Assembly: GCF_003938655.1 (NCBI RefSeq)
Contig: NZ_RJJT01000003.1
Coordinates: 62,001-126,000, forward strand
Origin: Rhizobium pisi
GTDB taxonomy: Bacteria > Pseudomonadota > Alphaproteobacteria > Rhizobiales > Rhizobiaceae
Direction: 5' to 3'
DNA length: 64,000 bases
Shown: positions 61,984 to 64,000 of the stretch, in pieces
Position numbering within the stretch: the stretch's first letter is position 1
Layout of the letters: each line of letters opens with the position of its first letter
Notes under the pieces: model-generated
The model's input: the letters and a program-made list of their open reading frames with translations, nothing else
Databases searched by the model: none
What the model was told of the DNA's origin: nothing
Translations under genes and position numbers: made by a program

Positions 61984-62216
61984 ACGACCTCCAAAATGTT
62001 AGGAAGTGAAATCTACAGATTTAATAGCTTTTTGCGCGCTTTCGGGTTCCAAACTTTGGGACGGGAGAGCAAATTTGAACTGCCGCCGCAGCCCGCGCTA
62101 GATTGTTGTGTCAAAAATGCTGTTGGCACCGACCGACCCTGCCGCGCCTCGGACGATCCCAGCCGCCTGGCATCGTCGTCTGTTTGCTTGCGGTCATTCC
62201 GCCCGAAGATGCGGGG

Positions 62217-63611
62217 TCAGTCGACGAATTCGACCGTCACGCCCGGCTTGACCATCTTGGCAAGTTCGGTGGCATCCCAGTTGGTCAGACGGATGCAGCC
62301 ATGGCTCTGCGTGCGGCCGATCTTGGAGGGCTCGGGCGTGCCGTGGATGCCGTAGGTCGGCTTGGAGAGCGCCATCCAGACGGTGCCGACCGGGCCGTTC
62401 GGGCCGGGCGGAATGTTGAGGATCTTGTCGTTGACGCCCTGCTGGAAATTGATCTTCGGATTGTAGGTGTAACCCGGATTGAGGGCGACGCGCTCGACAG
62501 TCACCGTGCCCGAGGGGGAGGGCGTGTCGGTGGAGCCGATCGAAGCCGGGTAGGCGGCGAGGAGGTTGCCGGCGCCGTCATAGGCGAAGACCTGCTTGCG
62601 GGCCTTGTCGGCGATGATGCGGGCGACGTCACCGGTCTTCGGCTCACCGGGATTGACGACCTTGATGACGGTGCCGGGAACGCTGAAATCGGCGCCGGGG
62701 TTCATCTCCTTGAGGAAGGCCTCGTCCATGTGGAAGCGCTCGGCGAGCATTTCGGTGGTCGAGGTATAGGCGAGCGACGGCAATAGCGCCTTCTGCGAAT
62801 AATCTTCAGGGATCTGCGCGACGAAGGGGCCGGCGGCATCGGCCGGGGTGATCGTGTAGCTGACGACGGGCAGGCCGCCGTTCATGCGCAGCTCTTCCAG
62901 AATGGCATCGGTGTCGTTCGGATCGAGTTTCGACCCGGTCATTTGGTCGTAGGCATAGATGCCCTTGGTGACGTTCGAGCCCATATGCCCGTCGATGACG
63001 CCGGGGGAGATGCCGGCGCGGTCGAGGAAGACCTGCAGTGCGACGATCTCGGGCTTCGACTTGTTCTTCAGCGTGATGACGGGCTCTTCTGGTACCGCCT
63101 TCGGCGCGTCGGCCGGCGGAATCTGCTGATCGGGATCGATCGAGGCATAGTCGTCGCCCGGCTGCGGATTGCCGATGCTGTTGTCGTCAGGATAGGGCTG
63201 CTCGCCGAGCGGCCGGCGCTCGATCGCCGCATCCCGCGGAATGCCGCCGGTCACGGCCCCGCGCTCGGAGTAACGCGTATCGCCATTGTTACCGTCGTCG
63301 GCATAATAGGGATCGTTGCCGTACTGGTTGGCATCGCGCGAGCCGGGGCGAGGCGGATAATAGCCGCGGGCACGCATCTCGGTGGCGACGATGTTGCCGT
63401 AGGCATCGATCAGCACTCGGTTGCCGCTGCGGTCCCGGGCGTAGGCAGCGCCGGGGGGGAGGTAGTCGAGGATTTCGCCGTTCGGCGTAACCAGCACGAT
63501 ATCGCTCTGGCGGCGGTCGCGGAACTGCTGCGCGCCTGCCTCAGGCGCTGCGGCGGCAAGGGCTGCCAGCACGACCGCAAGCGAAAATGCCGATTTCAAA
63601 AAGCGATTCAC
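62217..63611 (-). CDS. Exported L,D-transpeptidase (YkuD) with peptidoglycan-binding domain
   Basis: A 464-residue exported enzyme. Its signal is MNRFLKSAFSLAVVLAALAAAAPEAGAQ. A long Asp/Pro/Tyr-rich linker leads to a peptidoglycan-binding module (about 190-245: ALQVFLDRAGISPGVIDGHMGSNVTKGIYAYDQMTG), then a LysM-like/spacer portion and the YkuD catalytic domain (about 335-464). The catalytic pattern HGTPEPSKIGRTQSHGC gives H423, H437 and nucleophile C439. It forms 3-3 crosslinks in peptidoglycan or attaches proteins to it, in the periplasm. Single gene on this strand. Confidence 0.93.
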   Translation of the reverse strand: MNRFLKSAFSLAVVLAALAAAAPEAGAQQFRDRRQSDIVLVTPNGEILDYLPPGAAYARDRSGNRVLIDAYGNIVATEMRARGYYPPRPGSRDANQYGNDPYYADDGNNGDTRYSERGAVTGGIPRDAAIERRPLGEQPYPDDNSIGNPQPGDDYASIDPDQQIPPADAPKAVPEEPVITLKNKSKPEIVALQVFLDRAGISPGVIDGHMGSNVTKGIYAYDQMTGSKLDPNDTDAILEELRMNGGLPVVSYTITPADAAGPFVAQIPEDYSQKALLPSLAYTSTTEMLAERFHMDEAFLKEMNPGADFSVPGTVIKVVNPGEPKTGDVARIIADKARKQVFAYDGAGNLLAAYPASIGSTDTPSPSGTVTVERVALNPGYTYNPKINFQQGVNDKILNIPPGPNGPVGTVWMALSKPTYGIHGTPEPSKIGRTQSHGCIRLTNWDATELAKMVKPGVTVEFVD

Positions 63612-63866
63612 GTCTCAAACCTCGAACGGTGACTGGGCAGACACACACCCGTCAATTTTGACGCTAGTGTGGAATTTATGAAACTGTGCTGAACAAAATA
63701 TGAAAATCACTAAGATTTCCTTTTACTCATAAACGTTTGCGTTCTTGTGTCCGTTCCGCAAAATCCACCGTTGCGGCGAAAACGCAAGATGGAGGCGGCG
63801 CCAATTGACGAAGGGCGGACCAAAACCTAACGCTACGGCGGGCGATAAATCCTTGAGGAGACTGCG

Positions 63867-64000
63867 ATGATCGAATTTGCCGCCGCAAGCGGGCCGCGCC
63901 TGATGCTGGATGAAACATCGGTGCTGGATATCGGCGGATGTATCGTCGACGGCGTCGATATCGCGCCGAAGCGGGCCATTCCCGATGACGGCGATCCGCG
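63867..64000 (+). CDS. N-terminal fragment of an unidentified protein
   Basis: The ATG at 63867 follows TTGAGGAGACTGCG, a strong ribosome-binding site. The frame is open to the window end with no stop: the visible protein begins MIEFAAASGPRLMLDETSVL and continues with a DIGGCIVDGVDIAPKRAIPD stretch. I cannot assign a family from 44 residues. It is the 5' end of a gene that continues beyond the window, divergent from the L,D-transpeptidase. Confidence 0.6.
   Translation, partial: MIEFAAASGPRLMLDETSVLDIGGCIVDGVDIAPKRAIPDDGDP

Noticed and set aside
1..64000. CRISPR array, insertion sequence or prophage
   Set aside because: No regularly spaced repeats, transposase, integrase or phage structural genes were seen; the DUF5131 protein alone is not a prophage.

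Overview
The window is high-GC chromosomal DNA of a Rhizobium-type alphaproteobacterium, most like the R. etli / R. leguminosarum group. The main evidence is a complete cinR-cinI-cinS quorum-sensing locus. Supporting evidence is the density of binding-protein ABC importers, RIME-like intergenic palindromes, Rhizobiales-type small DUF genes (DUF6894, DUF1428, DUF2934) and a BP26-like SIMPL protein. The species call is inference from gene content, because no rRNA or housekeeping marker set is present.

Layout. 1-13.3 kb holds single housekeeping or stress genes: an EamA exporter tail, a B3/4 protein, a LysR regulator near an MDR oxidoreductase/ester cyclase pair, an MFS exporter, small secreted proteins, a Tat-exported alpha-carbonic anhydrase and YjbQ. 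13.3-16.5 kb is a visibly lower-GC patch of small orphan genes plus a TcmP / three-Cys-motif (DUF5131) pair, ending at the 3' end of a tRNA-Ile2(CAU) gene; it looks like acquired DNA. 16.7-19.3 kb is a single-domain response regulator and the cin locus, with two matching 18-bp dyads upstream of cinI and cinR. 19.7-23.4 kb carries a GH38-like DUF5054 protein and small stress-type genes.

24-31 kb: a divergent FCD-GntR regulator faces an ABC importer operon that continues into an Asp/Glu/hydantoin racemase, a flavin reductase-like protein and a UPF0303 protein. 31-38.4 kb: tandem DUF2799 lipoproteins, an AGE-family isomerase, B12-dependent metH behind a perfect 20-bp palindrome, and a Phd/PemK toxin-antitoxin pair behind a perfect 28-bp palindrome. 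38.5-46 kb: a UTRA-GntR regulator with a BadF-type sugar kinase diverges from a complete sugar ABC importer with a Gfo/Idh/MocA oxidoreductase.

46.5-58.4 kb: a second iron/polyamine-type ABC importer and an RpiR regulator stand back to back with an amidohydrolase - APC permease - glutamine-synthetase-like ligase - aldehyde dehydrogenase - iron alcohol dehydrogenase cluster. This set of enzymes fits a gamma-glutamylated amine or amino-alcohol catabolic route. 58.6-64 kb: an orphan ParA-like ATPase, an SsuA/C/B-like sulfonate-type importer, an L,D-transpeptidase and the start of an unidentified gene.

The points most worth a second look are the TcmP/DUF5131 island beside the tRNA, the putative shared cin box, the gamma-glutamyl amine cluster, and the palindromic structure that follows the binding-protein gene in three separate ABC operons.
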